From the NCBI GenBank assembly GCA_025927765.1, contig JAICKU010000010.1, positions 1 through 64,000 on the forward strand: DNA of 64,000 nucleotides, in the 5' to 3' direction. The notes below the pieces were generated by a model. The model did no database searches and was not told the origin of the DNA. It saw only the letters and a list, made by a program, of their open reading frames with translations. This document shows positions 63,787 to 64,000 of this stretch, in pieces (position 1 is the stretch's first letter; each line of letters opens with the position of its first letter). Source of the DNA: Burkholderiales bacterium. Its GTDB lineage: Bacteria > Pseudomonadota > Gammaproteobacteria > Burkholderiales > Casimicrobiaceae. The translations under genes and the position numbers were made by a program.

Positions 63787-64000
63787 ACGACACGCCCCGG
63801 CGTTTCGACGACGCCATCACGCATCCGGTCCTGCGCGATCCCGACATCCAGGCGATCCTCGCCCAGCCATACGGCCGGTTCTCGGAGCGCGAATTCGCGC
63901 GTCGGCGGCAGGCGCTGGGCGACGTCCAGCAGCGGCACGACTGCGATCTGATCCTCGTGTGCGGCGAGGATCGCGCCGGCACCGGCGTGCACTGGCTCAC
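63783..64000 (+). CDS. N-terminal part of M24/creatinase-type peptidase (partial, cut by window end)
   Basis: 72 codons are visible, starting in ATGA overlap with the previous gene. The opening YGRFSEREFARRRQALGDVQQRHDCDLILVCGEDRAGTGVHWLT matches the creatinase N-domain that precedes a pita-bread M24 metallopeptidase/creatinase core. The catalytic domain lies beyond the window. Given HyuAB in the same operon, a creatinase- or aminopeptidase-like hydrolysis of the ring-opened product is plausible but unproven. Confidence 0.65.
   Translation, partial: MNDTPRRFDDAITHPVLRDPDIQAILAQPYGRFSEREFARRRQALGDVQQRHDCDLILVCGEDRAGTGVHWL

Overview
The window is chromosomal DNA of a high-GC (roughly 68 percent by eye) Gram-negative bacterium. 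I infer a betaproteobacterium of the Burkholderiales type. The reasons are a Bug-type tripartite tricarboxylate transporter (TctABC), many ABC importers with Tat-exported binding proteins, single-domain LysR/LacI regulators beside catabolic operons, and TGATG/ATGA-overlapped genes with strong GC3 bias. No rRNA, tRNA, CRISPR, phage or insertion-sequence gene was seen. Coding density is very high and no gap exceeds about 210 bases.

Layout. 1-1.4 kb: end of an 11-residue-repeat protein and a LacI regulator. 1.5-7.5 kb: an operon of a sulfatase-superfamily hydrolase with a Ugp/Mal-type ABC importer. 7.5-12 kb: HNH endonuclease, a small heat-shock protein with very long low-complexity tails, and a YfiR-like protein with a CHASE8/HAMP histidine kinase. 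12.1-15.2 kb: a three-gene uracil-catabolism (URC) cluster. 15.3-21.4 kb: periplasmic MsrA, a small hypothetical, O-methyltransferase, exonuclease III, SRPBCC protein plus Zn alcohol dehydrogenase, and an LLM flavin oxidoreductase. 21.5-26.8 kb: an Fbp-type ABC importer and a dienelactone-hydrolase-like protein. 26.8-31.1 kb, minus strand: a four-gene amidoligase cassette (C39-like peptidase, RLAN/RimK ATP-grasp ligase, GCS2 ligase, N-formylglutamate amidohydrolase-like protein), probably making or trimming a small peptide product. 31.3-34.1 kb: YcaQ-like glycosylase, methyltransferase, DUF3750 protein. 34.1-38.4 kb: tctCBA with a divergent LysR regulator.

38.4-48.9 kb: a long catabolic operon with a COG0523 GTPase, amidohydrolase, SDR and Gfo/Idh/MocA dehydrogenases, a NitT-type ABC importer with two permeases, GlcD-like FAD oxidase, HbpS/GlcG-like protein and HpaI-type aldolase. 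48.9-53.6 kb: an ABC-2 exporter, a DUF4124 protein and a three-PAS hybrid kinase. 53.6-64 kb: RraA-like protein, ATP-dependent hydantoinase/oxoprolinase HyuAB, FAH-family hydrolase, XRE-cupin regulator, a second NitT-type importer, a binding-protein-like gene without a signal peptide, and the start of an M24/creatinase-type gene. This last block looks like uptake and degradation of one cyclic amide or ureide.

The most unusual structure is not a gene. Ten copies of a hairpin family (consensus arm AAAA-N3-GGGTC(A/G)GA-N6-TTTCC) lie in the short gaps between genes, usually starting within 20 bases of a stop codon. The two arms of each copy match each other almost perfectly, but the six-base inner segment changes from copy to copy. 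Some copies supply stop codons or N-terminal codons to the flanking genes, and one lies nested in another. They resemble REP/MITE-type elements, but no mobilising gene is present in the window.
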